Shown here: one piece after another, positions 47,075-56,343 of the stretch
Layout of the letters: each line of letters starts with the position of its first letter
Position numbering within the stretch: the stretch's first letter is position 1
Source of the DNA: Legionella cherrii
Lineage (GTDB): Bacteria; Pseudomonadota; Gammaproteobacteria; Legionellales; Legionellaceae
DNA: 64,000 bases
NCBI RefSeq assembly: GCF_900635815.1
Contig: NZ_LR134173.1
Coordinates: 409,501 to 473,500 of the forward strand
Direction: 5' to 3'
Notes under the pieces: generated by a model
Databases searched by the model: none
The model's input: only the letters and a program-made list of their open reading frames with translations
What the model was told of the DNA's origin: nothing
Translations under genes and position numbers: made by a program

Positions 47075-48133
47075 TTAGAAAGCACAAGGAAAATAATGAC
47101 TGGGTTCTTGTGCTTGTTCTTTTTTCGGAGCATCATCAAGAAAGTGATGTTTCACTTGTTTTGAAAAAAAGCCCAGCTCCGCTCTTGCTGCCTTTTCATC
47201 TTTTGATTTTAAATGCACTTCTCTGAGTTTTTGACTATATTGGTGCTCTGCAATAATCGCCGCATCTGGCTCGAAAAAATTCGAAGTAAATCGGGCTTCT
47301 TCAGCTTTTTTTTCTACCTCTTTAATTTTTTCTTCTCTTGCGTCTTTACATAGGGTGATTACCGATTCAGGATGATGTTGTAAGCCCAAGGTATAATATT
47401 TCCCGGTCCTTTTTTCAAGACTTTCAACTGATCTATCAAATTTACCACGTCCTGATACAAGAAGACTGGGATTATCCTGACTTTCTTCTACATGTTGATG
47501 ATGCAGACAAGTAACGTTATATTCTATAGTACTTCTATCCTTGGGCCTCAGCTTATAGTGTAACGCATTATATAATTGACTTCCCTCTTCAACGACCACT
47601 CTGTTGTTGAGGTTAGGATCTTGAGTTTTTTCATATATTTCATAAGAATGCTCATAATGCCTATCATAGCTTGGGATGTCTGTGACAGTATATCCATGAT
47701 GGTGTGCGACTGTTTGTTGTCCCCGACATATGCCTAAAAGAGGAATATCCCGTTTTTGGGCTAGTTCTGTAAGTTCCCCTTCAAGCCTTTTACGCGGATC
47801 ACTGGGATCATGTACTGGAACATTTGGGCCCCCGGGTAAATAGATGCCATTGATTTTACCGCTAAAAACGGGATGACTTAACCCTTCCTGGGGTGTAACC
47901 GGAATCACGTCAAGCTCTTTAGTTTTAAAATACTCAATCGTCATGTCACAATAGGTAGTCCCCCCTAATGGATCATAAAGGGTGACAATTTTTGGCTTTT
48001 CTTTCGATTGCTTTAGTTGTTCTTTTTCATCCCTATCTAAAGCGAATTCAAATTTTGGCGTCTGTTCGCTGCTGCTTTTTGCTTTGTTAAGAGCCCTGAA
48101 ATCCGATAAAAATTCAGAAAATTTTTGAAACAT
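47075..48133 (-). CDS. Class I glutamine-amidotransferase-like (peptidase C26) protein, paralog 2
   Basis: Start at ATG 48133 (MFQKFSEFLSDF), with the same upstream GAGG as paralog 1. It is close to paralog 1 in sequence, with LLGICRGQQTVA, LQHHPESV and the same C-terminal SKDEKAARAELGFFSKQVKHH stretch. All triad residues are kept. The differences from paralog 1 cluster in the region around the amidase domain's substrate loop and the C-terminal helix. Confidence 0.85.
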   Translation of the reverse strand: MFQKFSEFLSDFRALNKAKSSSEQTPKFEFALDRDEKEQLKQSKEKPKIVTLYDPLGGTTYCDMTIEYFKTKELDVIPVTPQEGLSHPVFSGKINGIYLPGGPNVPVHDPSDPRKRLEGELTELAQKRDIPLLGICRGQQTVAHHHGYTVTDIPSYDRHYEHSYEIYEKTQDPNLNNRVVVEEGSQLYNALHYKLRPKDRSTIEYNVTCLHHQHVEESQDNPSLLVSGRGKFDRSVESLEKRTGKYYTLGLQHHPESVITLCKDAREEKIKEVEKKAEEARFTSNFFEPDAAIIAEHQYSQKLREVHLKSKDEKAARAELGFFSKQVKHHFLDDAPKKEQAQEPSHYFPCAF

Positions 48134-48348
48134 GATAGTGTACCTCAATTTAAATTTAGACAATGAGCGAAACAGTGTCATTGAATATCCAAATTGTATT
48201 CTCATTAGCTTAACCAACCATTATTAGCACATATAATTTTTATTATAGGCTTATAAATTTTATATAGGCTTGTTCTTCGCATGGGCTCAAAACAAGATAG
48301 GCACTCTCTGGGCGGTACCTGAAGATGGAAAAACCAATAGAGGAGGAG

Positions 48349-48379
48349 TTTTGATTAAGCAACGGAATTTTAATCAAAA
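48349..48379. terminator. 10-bp inverted repeat downstream of paralog 3
   Basis: TTTTGATTAA (48349-48358) and TTAATCAAAA (48370-48379) are perfect inverted repeats with an 11-base spacer. They lie 80 bases beyond the minus-strand stop of paralog 3 and upstream of the duplicated region. A terminator or binding site is possible. Confidence 0.4.
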
Positions 48380-48458
48380 TTAATGACGAATCGGGCGGTA
48401 CTATTCTCTATCCGCTCTTTGCCTTCCCTGGCATAAGAGCTAGAAGCTTAGAATGACT

Positions 48459-49529
48459 TTAGCACCAGAACTCAAATACATTAGAATGCTCAGGGGTATC
48501 TACACCACTAGGCTGTGTTTCTTTTTGTTGTGAACTGTGTTCAAGAAAGCGTTTTTTAACTTGTTTTGTAAAAAAACCCATCTCTGCCCTGGCGGCTCGT
48601 TCATCTCTTGATTGCGAATGCGCTTCTCTCAGTTTTTGAGAATATCGATGTTCTGCATAAACCGCAGTGTCGGGATCAAAAAAGTTCGCACTAAAGCGGG
48701 CTTCTTCAGCTTCTTTTTCTACCTGGATAATTTTTTCCTTTCGCTTATCCTCACAAGAACTGATAAGCACTTCGGGATGATGTTGTACACCAAATGTAAA
48801 ATATTTACCCGTTTTTATCTCAATGCTCTCAATTGTATTATCAAATTTATTGCGGCCTGTGACCTGTATCTCAGTAGGACTTGGATTATCGGGTATATGT
48901 TGATGATGAAGGCATGTCACAGGATACTCCAGGGGCCCATCATTATTTTCCTTAAATTCATTTTGTAATGCGGCAAACAATTGACTTCCTTTTTCTACAA
49001 CAACGGTATTATTTGAATCCGGATTACTTCCGTTATTCGCGCCGCCATAATGCTGCTCATAGTCGGGCAAATCCTCCACCGCCAAACGGTTATGATACCC
49101 AATAGCTTGTTCACCGCGACATATACCAATGAGAGGAATGTCTTTAGTGCGTGCAAGTTGGGTTAGTTGGCCTTCAAACTTTTTACGTGGATCACTGTCA
49201 TCCTCGACAGGAATATCGGAACCACCTGGCAAATAAATCCCGTCAATAGTAGTGCTTGTAAAAGTAGGGTGACTTAATCCCTCTTCTGGAGAAACTCTGA
49301 CAACGTCTAATCCATCTTTTTCAAAGTGCTGAATTGCCAAATCGGCGTTCACTGCCCCATCATGTTCATCATAAAGCGCAACAACTTTAGGTTTATCTTC
49401 TGAATGTCTTAGCTGTTTCTGTTCCTCATCATTGAGTTCATATTGAAATTGTGATTTTTCTTCCTGCTTGGTTTCTGAAAATAAAGAACTAATTGACGAC
49501 AACCCTGATGAAATCATTCGTGAAAACAT
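48459..49529 (-). CDS. Class I glutamine-amidotransferase-like (peptidase C26) protein, paralog 3
   Basis: The ATG at 49529 has GGAG 10 bases upstream. The 356-residue protein has IYLPGGSD, LIGICRGEQAIG and VQHHPEVL, so the catalytic Cys, His and Glu are all kept. It differs more from paralogs 1 and 2 than they do from each other, so it is the older copy. Its C-terminal Lys/Glu-rich helix and RAARAEMGFFTKQVKKRF stretch match the other two. Confidence 0.85.
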   Translation of the reverse strand: MFSRMISSGLSSISSLFSETKQEEKSQFQYELNDEEQKQLRHSEDKPKVVALYDEHDGAVNADLAIQHFEKDGLDVVRVSPEEGLSHPTFTSTTIDGIYLPGGSDIPVEDDSDPRKKFEGQLTQLARTKDIPLIGICRGEQAIGYHNRLAVEDLPDYEQHYGGANNGSNPDSNNTVVVEKGSQLFAALQNEFKENNDGPLEYPVTCLHHQHIPDNPSPTEIQVTGRNKFDNTIESIEIKTGKYFTFGVQHHPEVLISSCEDKRKEKIIQVEKEAEEARFSANFFDPDTAVYAEHRYSQKLREAHSQSRDERAARAEMGFFTKQVKKRFLEHSSQQKETQPSGVDTPEHSNVFEFWC

Positions 49530-49748
49530 AATACACTCTCTCCATGGAATACAATTATTTTTTGCAGAAAAGATATAAATTAGCCTTTCTGCGCAAAATA
49601 TTAAATCATATTAAATATAATTTCAAAAAAGAAAACTCATTAGAGAGAAACCGAAACATACAAGAACAAGCCTTGGATTTTGAATTTAATAGTTTTTTAT
49701 TATGACTAAAGCATCAATATTGCTAATCCAAAATCCAAGGACTTCACC

Positions 49749-50675
49749 CTAAAGACGGCTGATTCCCGCACTTATCTGTAAATGAACAGGTTTTGCGCGA
49801 GGAGTTTCATCTTCTGCCTTATCTGCTGTAATGGGCAAGCCAAAAAACCGATTCTTTGAACTGTTTTTATTTGACCCATAGGAACCACTACCTGCCATAA
49901 TGCCACCATCAATATTATATTGGGAGCCGGTGATAAACAAAGAATCATCAGATGCTAAAAAAACAGCAAGTTGGGCGACTTCACTTGCTTTCCCCATACG
50001 CTTTAATGGAATGGTATTGGTGTATTCCTCAAGACGTCGAGGACGTTCTTCATCCTGGCCAAATTCAGAGTCCCACATTTCAGTCAAAATGGCTGCAGGA
50101 ACAATGACATTGCAGCGAATCGTGTACTCCATTTTGGCACAATGCATGGCTACCGTTCTTGTAAGATTCAAGATGGCAGCCTTACTCGATGCGTAAGCAA
50201 GATGAGAAGGAATTCCTACCAGACCCGACCGAGACCCCATATTGATAATTGACGCATTGGCGCTTTTTTTCAAAAGTGGCATCAGCGTCTTACACCCAAG
50301 AAATGTTCCGTCCAAGTTAACCGCATGCACCATTCGCCAATCGTCAAGAGAGCAATTTTCTATATCTTGGGATTTATCCGATTTGGGAGCAGAATCGATA
50401 CCGGCATTATTCACTAAAACATCAAGCCTGTGATATTTTTTTCCAACATAAGTTGCAACCTCTTGCCAATTTTGTTCAGAACAAACATCCAGGGTTAGAT
50501 AATCGCTTGCCCCTATTGATTGGGCAAATTTCTCTCCCTCCGTGGTTGCTAGTCTGCCGGTGACAATGACTGTGGCACCTTTCTTACAAAATAGCTCAGC
50601 AATTGCAAGACCAATTGATTTGGTGCTGCCTGTAATTAAGACAATTTTATTCTTTAATTTCCCCATCACGCTCAT
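49749..50675 (-). CDS. Short-chain dehydrogenase/reductase with C-terminal extension
   Basis: NAD(P)-binding motif TGSTKSIGLAIA, NNAG and the catalytic pair NMGSRSG (Ser) and YASSK (Tyr, Lys) are all present, so it is a classical SDR. Residues beyond the usual core add a ~45-residue C-terminal tail with GSYGSNKNSSKNRFFG. The open frame starts at a TTG at 50711; ATG at 50675 (MSVMGKL) or 50666 (MGKL) is more likely. It is divergent from the epimerase-permease pair, which suggests a linked pathway. The substrate is unknown. Confidence 0.85.
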   Translation of the reverse strand: MSVMGKLKNKIVLITGSTKSIGLAIAELFCKKGATVIVTGRLATTEGEKFAQSIGASDYLTLDVCSEQNWQEVATYVGKKYHRLDVLVNNAGIDSAPKSDKSQDIENCSLDDWRMVHAVNLDGTFLGCKTLMPLLKKSANASIINMGSRSGLVGIPSHLAYASSKAAILNLTRTVAMHCAKMEYTIRCNVIVPAAILTEMWDSEFGQDEERPRRLEEYTNTIPLKRMGKASEVAQLAVFLASDDSLFITGSQYNIDGGIMAGSGSYGSNKNSSKNRFFGLPITADKAEDETPRAKPVHLQISAGISRL

Positions 50676-50862
50676 TCCATAATTGGTTTTATTAGATGAA
50701 CAACTTATCAACGATAGAACATTGACTCTTCAACCACAATAAAAAGTGATCCCTGGCATTTACTGCCCCTCTCAAACTCCAGCGTATTTGGTTGAATTTA
50801 AAAAAATGAGGTATATTGTTCCATCATTTCAATTAAAAAATATCCGTTTCAAAGGTGCTTTG

Positions 50863-51966
50863 ATGAACATTACGGAGATTCAGATTGCGCAATTGACTAT
50901 TCCATTAATACGCCCATTTATCACGGCCGTAAGACGTACCGAATGTGTTGAGGATGTGGTGGTAATCATTAAAACCGATAGTGGCAATCTGGGTTATGGT
51001 TCAGCCGCGTCAACTCCTGCCATCACTGGAGACAGTACGGAATCAATTATTAATGCAATTAAAAGCATCCTGGCTCCGCAGTTAATTGGACGAAGTATTT
51101 CTGAATTGAATTTATTACTTCAAATGAATCAACAGGCCATCCTAGGGAATACCTCTGCAAAGGCGGCCATTGACATTGCCTTGCATGATTTGTTTGCTCA
51201 ATCTTGCGGCTTACCCCTTTATAAATTGCTGGGGGGTAATACGAACAGCATTAACTCATGCATTACTATAAGCGTTAAAGAGGTTGACGCGATGGTGCAT
51301 GATGCGATTGACCTGGTCAATCAAGGGCACCAAACTATAAAAATAAAATTAGGATTAAATCCAATCGAAGACATCCGACGTGTCCATGCTATTCGACAGG
51401 CTGTAGGCGACTCGATCACATTACTTGTCGATGCCAATCAGGGATGGTCTTATGAAGATGCCATAAAGGTTATTGACTCATTGAAACAGCAGCGTTTGAA
51501 TATCCCTTTGATAGAACAACCAATTAATGCCCAGGATCTTGTTCACCTAAAAACCCTTAGCGAACAAGTTGATTGCCTTATCATTGCCGACGAGGCTTGT
51601 TTTTCCCCCGAAGATACACTGAATATTGCAAAAATGAATGCCTGTGATGGCATCAATATTAAGTTGATGAAATCGGGAGGTATTGAGAATGCCCAAGCGA
51701 TTTACACTATTGCAAAAACGGCACAAATGAAAATAATGGTCGGATGTATGCTGGAATCCCCCATTGGCGTTGCCGCGATAACGAGTTTTGCTTTAAGTAA
51801 ACCGGATATCTCCTATGCGGACCTTGATCCTATTTATCTGATTCGTGACAATTATATTGTAGGCGGGGCACAACGCCGTGGTAATAAAATTATTTTGTCA
51901 GATAAACCAGGTTTGGGAATTGAAGGGATTAACCAAGGATTTAATAAGATTGGAGTGATCCGTTAA
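50863..51966 (+). CDS. L-Ala-D/L-Glu (dipeptide) epimerase-like enolase-superfamily enzyme
   Basis: ATG 50863 has AAAGGTG upstream; the track frame extends to 50746. The 367-residue protein shows the epimerase features IKIKLGL (Lys160-x-Lys162), LLVDANQGWS (Asp190), LIEQP, IADEACF and NIKLMKSGG. These supply the two catalytic lysines and three Mg ligands of dipeptide epimerases. Such enzymes act on L-Ala-D-Glu from murein recycling. It is coupled to the permease by a TAATG overlap. Activity on other dipeptides is possible. Confidence 0.9.
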   Translation: MNITEIQIAQLTIPLIRPFITAVRRTECVEDVVVIIKTDSGNLGYGSAASTPAITGDSTESIINAIKSILAPQLIGRSISELNLLLQMNQQAILGNTSAKAAIDIALHDLFAQSCGLPLYKLLGGNTNSINSCITISVKEVDAMVHDAIDLVNQGHQTIKIKLGLNPIEDIRRVHAIRQAVGDSITLLVDANQGWSYEDAIKVIDSLKQQRLNIPLIEQPINAQDLVHLKTLSEQVDCLIIADEACFSPEDTLNIAKMNACDGINIKLMKSGGIENAQAIYTIAKTAQMKIMVGCMLESPIGVAAITSFALSKPDISYADLDPIYLIRDNYIVGGAQRRGNKIILSDKPGLGIEGINQGFNKIGVIR

Positions 51967-53252
51967 TGTCTTTTTATATTCAGTTGGCCAGTTTATCCAT
52001 TATTGTCCTTTATGTTGTGATGTTATTTCGCAATGTTAATCCTTTAATCGCAACGGCACTCTGTGTGGGATTGGGCTATTTGTGGAATCTGAGTAGCCCC
52101 ATTGCTATCGGAAATTCCCTGGCTGGTGCCTTAGGATCATTCATGGCGTTAGTTGGTTTTATTATCATGCTAGGCCATGGCCTGGGCGAGATCTTAACGC
52201 ATACTCAAGTCAGTCATACTTTGGTGCACCAAATTGTTTATGGGGTTGGAATCAATACTCAGCGACGGGCTAAAATTGGCATAGTGCTTTCCTCTTTTAT
52301 CATTGTAGGCTTACTTGGCACCTTGGCAGGAGGATTAGCTATTTTAGCTCCCAGTTTACGTCCTATTGCAGGCTCAGTTGGATTATCACGCCCCAGTTTG
52401 GCTGTATTAATGCAGGCTTCAGCTGAAGAAGCGTTAATTATTGGGCCTTTTGCCCCTCCAGTAGTGGCTTTACTGGGCATTACAGGGCTCAACTATGAGT
52501 CTGTACTTCTTTATGCATCACTTCCCATCGCCATAATTACTTTAATTACTACCTGGGTTATGGCTAATCGATTGCAACGACAGTATGCGAATGAATCTTG
52601 CGAAGAAGAGGACACCTCAGAACCATTTACCCCCAATAAACAACAAAAACGCACCACTTTGCTTTTTTTGATCTCCTTTATAGGATGTGTTGTGTATGGC
52701 TTATTGACTCAAGCAAAAACTGCCTACGTTATTTTTGTCATGTTATTTCTAGCCCTGATTACTGGATTGACAAGCAAATTGAGCTTAAATCAAATTTTTA
52801 AATTGTTAATTACCGGGATGCAAAAAAGCCTGAATCTCTTCTTTTTGTTTATTTTATTTGATCCGTTTATGGTTTTGATTCATCAGGCGGGGGGATTTAG
52901 TGCATTAACCGAACTATTAACCCCATTAATTCATTTAGGTGGAAAACCAGTATTAACAATGCTAATTGGTTTCACTGGGGCTTTTGGCATGCCTGGCGCT
53001 GCTGAAGCAACCATTAAAATGCTGCATCAGCTTTTTTTTCCGAGTGTGCTTCAGATGCAATTGCCCATGATCACATTCGCTTTAGCGATGATCTTCGCCA
53101 CCCGTGTTACGAATTATGCCTATCCTGGTGCGAATATGTTTGCCGCAATGGGTTTTGCTGGGAGCGAGAATATCAAAGCAATGATACAAAACGGACTCAC
53201 CGTGACTGCCGTACAAATCTTATTCCTGATTGGGTATAGTTTATGTCTATAA
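51966..53252 (+). CDS. Multi-pass membrane permease coupled to the dipeptide epimerase
   Basis: The protein has 428 residues with about eleven hydrophobic segments. It lacks a family motif that I can name confidently; SSFIIVGLLGTLAGGLAILAPSL and the GFTGAFGMPGAAEATIKMLHQLF stretch suggest a GntP/NhaC-like permease. The start codon overlaps the epimerase stop (TAATG), so it is translationally coupled. A role in uptake of a dipeptide or related murein fragment, or of an ion, is inference from the neighbour. Confidence 0.8.
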   Translation: MSFYIQLASLSIIVLYVVMLFRNVNPLIATALCVGLGYLWNLSSPIAIGNSLAGALGSFMALVGFIIMLGHGLGEILTHTQVSHTLVHQIVYGVGINTQRRAKIGIVLSSFIIVGLLGTLAGGLAILAPSLRPIAGSVGLSRPSLAVLMQASAEEALIIGPFAPPVVALLGITGLNYESVLLYASLPIAIITLITTWVMANRLQRQYANESCEEEDTSEPFTPNKQQKRTTLLFLISFIGCVVYGLLTQAKTAYVIFVMLFLALITGLTSKLSLNQIFKLLITGMQKSLNLFFLFILFDPFMVLIHQAGGFSALTELLTPLIHLGGKPVLTMLIGFTGAFGMPGAAEATIKMLHQLFFPSVLQMQLPMITFALAMIFATRVTNYAYPGANMFAAMGFAGSENIKAMIQNGLTVTAVQILFLIGYSLCL

Positions 53253-53335
53253 TTCTGTACACAAAATGGCAGAACTGACCTTTTGAATTTAAAACCCTCT
53301 GAAAACAGTTTCCCAGGACTCAGCGTGAATGATTT

Positions 53336-53809
53336 TTAATTTTTCTGTGAGAAACTATTTTCTTTTTCTTCAAGGTGTTCTCCCCCAAAACATCGCTTCA
53401 AAAACGAAAAGAAAAATTCCAAGAAAATAAAATGTGCAAAAAAGGATGGTTTTTCTACAATAGTAAAAGATGGCGTGTAATCATGATTCGTCTTTTCGGC
53501 AAATACTCGAAGTATGTTATGCAAATCACCATCTTTATAAATAGGACGCCCCTTAAGGATGCCTTGTAAATCCTCAATAACACTACTCATTTGTTGTCTT
53601 TTCGGAGTAGAGCGACTGTTTTTAGAATTAATAGTTGGAGTAAAAATACTTCTTGATTCACCAAAATAAAAATTGGCTACCTCCTTGCCATAAGAAGTAA
53701 ACGATAGTCGTGCATAACGTTGCAACAAATAATCAGCATTCTGATAATCTTTAAGGAATCCTGCATTATCCCAAGCTTGCTGCCAATAAGATAACCCTTT
53801 GCCACTCAT
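53336..53809 (-). CDS. Hypothetical protein, 157 aa
   Basis: The ATG at 53809 is chosen over a TTG at 53827. The sequence MSGKGLSYWQQAWDNAGFLKDYQNADYLLQRYARLSFTSYGKEVANFYFGE is aromatic-rich at the N-terminus. A central DLQGILKGRPIYKDGDLHNILRVFAEKTN and a short hydrophobic stretch near the C-terminus (FFAHFIFLEFFFSFLKRCF) follow. I do not recognise the family, but the N-terminal pattern resembles segments repeated among Legionella proteins. A membrane-tethered role is possible. Confidence 0.6.
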   Translation of the reverse strand: MSGKGLSYWQQAWDNAGFLKDYQNADYLLQRYARLSFTSYGKEVANFYFGESRSIFTPTINSKNSRSTPKRQQMSSVIEDLQGILKGRPIYKDGDLHNILRVFAEKTNHDYTPSFTIVEKPSFFAHFIFLEFFFSFLKRCFGGEHLEEKENSFSQKN

Positions 53810-54133
53810 ATTAAACAAATGAAACAAATATTATGCATTACATTGTATTGAAATTATCAATGCAGTGTCAAACCTCACCTTAGAATAAATTCTCCGACCA
53901 GGGTAAGAGCGCATTAAGTTTCGAATAGAGGAAAATGGCGAGATAAAAAATTCATCACAAAGTTCTGCCCCATGCTCAATAGGAACATAGCCTTTAATCA
54001 ATTGGATTTATCGCGGTTATCAGATTGATTAAAGGGTTACTTGCTGATTGATTCTCTCTCCTATTCTTGTGCGGATAACAGTACATTAATTTACACACAA
54101 GGATCAATATTGAATCAAATTGACCAATATTAA
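53810..54133. other. Intergenic region with a long inverted repeat
   Basis: This region separates divergent genes and should hold promoters. It contains the inverted repeat at 53991-54035. I see no gene. Confidence 0.4.
53991..54035. repeat. Perfect 12-bp inverted repeat, 21-base spacer
   Basis: CCTTTAATCAAT (53991-54002) and ATTGATTAAAGG (54024-54035) are perfect inverted repeats. It lies about 100 bases upstream of the next plus-strand gene. It could be a large operator, a structured leader or the remnant of a mobile element end. Confidence 0.5.
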
Positions 54134-55984
54134 TTGTGTGGTTATAATAATGTCGTTTCACGATATGGTGTCGTTGTGTTTAGTCAATTTGAAAAAGAAA
54201 CTAATCGTCCTCCTCCTCGTAAGTTATTTATTAGAACAGATAATTTAACCTCTATTTGTCCAAAACATTTTGAAAAATATAGCGTAAATCCAGCTACCCA
54301 TTTGAATTTATTGCCTAATCATCAAGGTGGATATATAGATTCAGGATATTTGAGCACCTTTGAATACGATAAAGGAATGGGATTAGCAACAGTACTGGCT
54401 TATGGTGGTAAATACATTCATTTTATTTTTTTACATTCTGAAATTGCTGAGATTATTCATTTAACCGGAGGAACAAACGGACTAAACCATGATGGGGATC
54501 AAACTGATATCAAGGTGAAAGAAGGAACGGTATGGGACGTTCCTTATTTTCAGCACGAGGTTCCGCAAATTTTTTATACTGATAGAGTTGAGGTGGAACT
54601 AGGACCGTCAAATTTTCGCACAAATACTGAGGTTCTTCTTGGTGGGAATTGGCGTGATTATGCCGAAATTATCAGCATTCAGCCAAAGCTTGCCGAAATA
54701 ATATCAAGGAAAAATGTTAAAACAGAGGACGAGCTTTATCACCTGTTACTCGAATTTGCATCCCCTTATACCCTTAAGGTTGGACTTCAGCAACAGTGGA
54801 ATTCTGCTTTAGAGAAAGCCAGCTTGCTAAACTGGTGGAATCAATTATCCCTTGCAAAGAAAGATGAATTAATAGCTCTCTATGAACTCCTGCATCAAGA
54901 ACATAAATATCCTAAACCGAACGATTTTGTTTTTATGAAAGAACTTCATCAATTGCATTCGGTTAATAATCAATTAAAACAAAAATACCCTGAAATAACG
55001 AACTATTTTAATCTCATAGGGCTTGCTGTCGACAAATTTCATATGCTTTGTCAAATCGATCCGATGAATGATAGCTCTCGACAAAGATTTATCCAAATTG
55101 GGCTAAAGGATATTTTTGCCAATAAGTGTGAACTCCCCTTAAAACCAAATGCTTTTCATCAATTATGCATATCTCTGGAAACTTATATAGGATATTTAAT
55201 AATTGAAGCTGACTTTCGCCAGCTTATCCGAGAAATTAATTTTTTAAAGCTCAGCTCGGAAGAATTAGAGGAGCACTTCCCAAAACTAGCTGGCATTGTA
55301 GTGGTACTTGATTCCAATTGTAAAAAACCAATGGGGAATGTGAGTGAGTTTATCGACAATTACATTAAAAATATGGCCGAAATTAAAGAATACCTCCCTG
55401 AAATAAAAGACCAGCTCAAAGCATTTAATTATCGGAAACATTATAGTAACAACCTCAATGTTTATCATTTTTGTCATCATATACAACAATCACATTTCCC
55501 TACGGCGGTTTTAGCAGAGTGGTTACTTGATCTATATGAAAATCTAAAAGATATTTTTAAAGCAAATGATGATTATAAAAAAATCATTCGAAATGGTTTA
55601 TTGCTGGACTCATTATTTGATAATCTAAAAAAATTACACGATTCTATAGTTCAAGTTCATAACCAAGTTGAAATAAGCAAATCATTAAAACAACGTATAA
55701 TGAGCGAAATGCAAAGTAACATCGAGCATTCATTAGTTTGTTCAAGCAAATCACAGGAGTTGGATCGTTACGCTGATGCCCAGTTTATGCTCACCACCAT
55801 TAAAGATTCATCTAATCAGGTTGCTGTTCTCGCTACGGAACAATCTAAGGTGACCTTTTTCCCACGCTCAGCCCAAGTATTTTTTGAGCCATCTTATGTC
55901 CGTAAAGAAAGTGAGTTATATCAAAATGATTCGCAACACCTGGAGGACCAGCCTCCACCGAGACGGCAAAAATTGAATGGCTAA
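54134..55984 (+). CDS. Large hypothetical protein, about 616 aa, possible effector
   Basis: The frame is open from TTG 54134; a GTG at 54176 (VFSQFEKETN) is another candidate and neither has a good ribosome-binding site. There is no signal peptide. The N-terminal ~180 residues appear mixed (TSICPKHFEKYSVNPATHLNLLPNHQGGYIDSGYL, GGTNGLNHDGDQTD), and the remainder is long, charged and helical. The C-terminus is Pro/Arg-rich (DQPPPRRQKLNG). I do not recognise a domain. Size, hydrophilicity and neighbourhood are effector-like, which is inference. Confidence 0.65.
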   Translation: MCGYNNVVSRYGVVVFSQFEKETNRPPPRKLFIRTDNLTSICPKHFEKYSVNPATHLNLLPNHQGGYIDSGYLSTFEYDKGMGLATVLAYGGKYIHFIFLHSEIAEIIHLTGGTNGLNHDGDQTDIKVKEGTVWDVPYFQHEVPQIFYTDRVEVELGPSNFRTNTEVLLGGNWRDYAEIISIQPKLAEIISRKNVKTEDELYHLLLEFASPYTLKVGLQQQWNSALEKASLLNWWNQLSLAKKDELIALYELLHQEHKYPKPNDFVFMKELHQLHSVNNQLKQKYPEITNYFNLIGLAVDKFHMLCQIDPMNDSSRQRFIQIGLKDIFANKCELPLKPNAFHQLCISLETYIGYLIIEADFRQLIREINFLKLSSEELEEHFPKLAGIVVVLDSNCKKPMGNVSEFIDNYIKNMAEIKEYLPEIKDQLKAFNYRKHYSNNLNVYHFCHHIQQSHFPTAVLAEWLLDLYENLKDIFKANDDYKKIIRNGLLLDSLFDNLKKLHDSIVQVHNQVEISKSLKQRIMSEMQSNIEHSLVCSSKSQELDRYADAQFMLTTIKDSSNQVAVLATEQSKVTFFPRSAQVFFEPSYVRKESELYQNDSQHLEDQPPPRRQKLNG

Positions 55985-56343
55985 GTCTTATTGAGTTTGT
56001 GCTACAAGCCATTGGGCCCGATTATATTGACAAGTCACATGGCTTTCACCACTGGAATCCATGGAGTCCAATCGATTAATTTACCATGATCAGCTTCTAA
56101 GCAGTTATCATCACAGGAGAATTCTATTTTCTTTTAATAATCATGGGATCAAACCAATCGCGTCTGACCTCATTGATATTACCGGAAACAGAATTTAGTT
56201 CGCAGAACCAATCTTTTGTGGCAATAGCCAGTGTAGGCTAGACTGCGTCCGATTTTGATGCATTACCTAGAAATGAATGAATTAGAAAAAGTCATTAAGC
56301 CTTTCAAAAACATCGATTAAGACTTGGTTCTATATTACTCATC
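55985..56343. other. Intergenic region between convergent genes, possible gene remnant
   Basis: This region has no ORF longer than ~45 codons. A short plus-strand frame at about 56067-56200 reads as protein-like (ESNRLIYHDQLLSS, FNNHGIKPIASDLIDITGN) and then stops, and may be a remnant of a lost gene. No transposase motif is seen. Confidence 0.35.

Larger units (their letters stand above)
45650..48335. repeat. Tandem duplication of a ~1.35-kb unit with gene, flanks and hairpin
   Basis: Two head-to-tail units each hold a terminator-like hairpin, an amidotransferase-like gene and its upstream region. Upstream sequence (46801-47000 and 48134-48330) is nearly identical, as are the 3' flanks (about 45665-45735 and 47015-47090). 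The coding sequences have diverged more. Exact ends are approximate. Confidence 0.85.
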
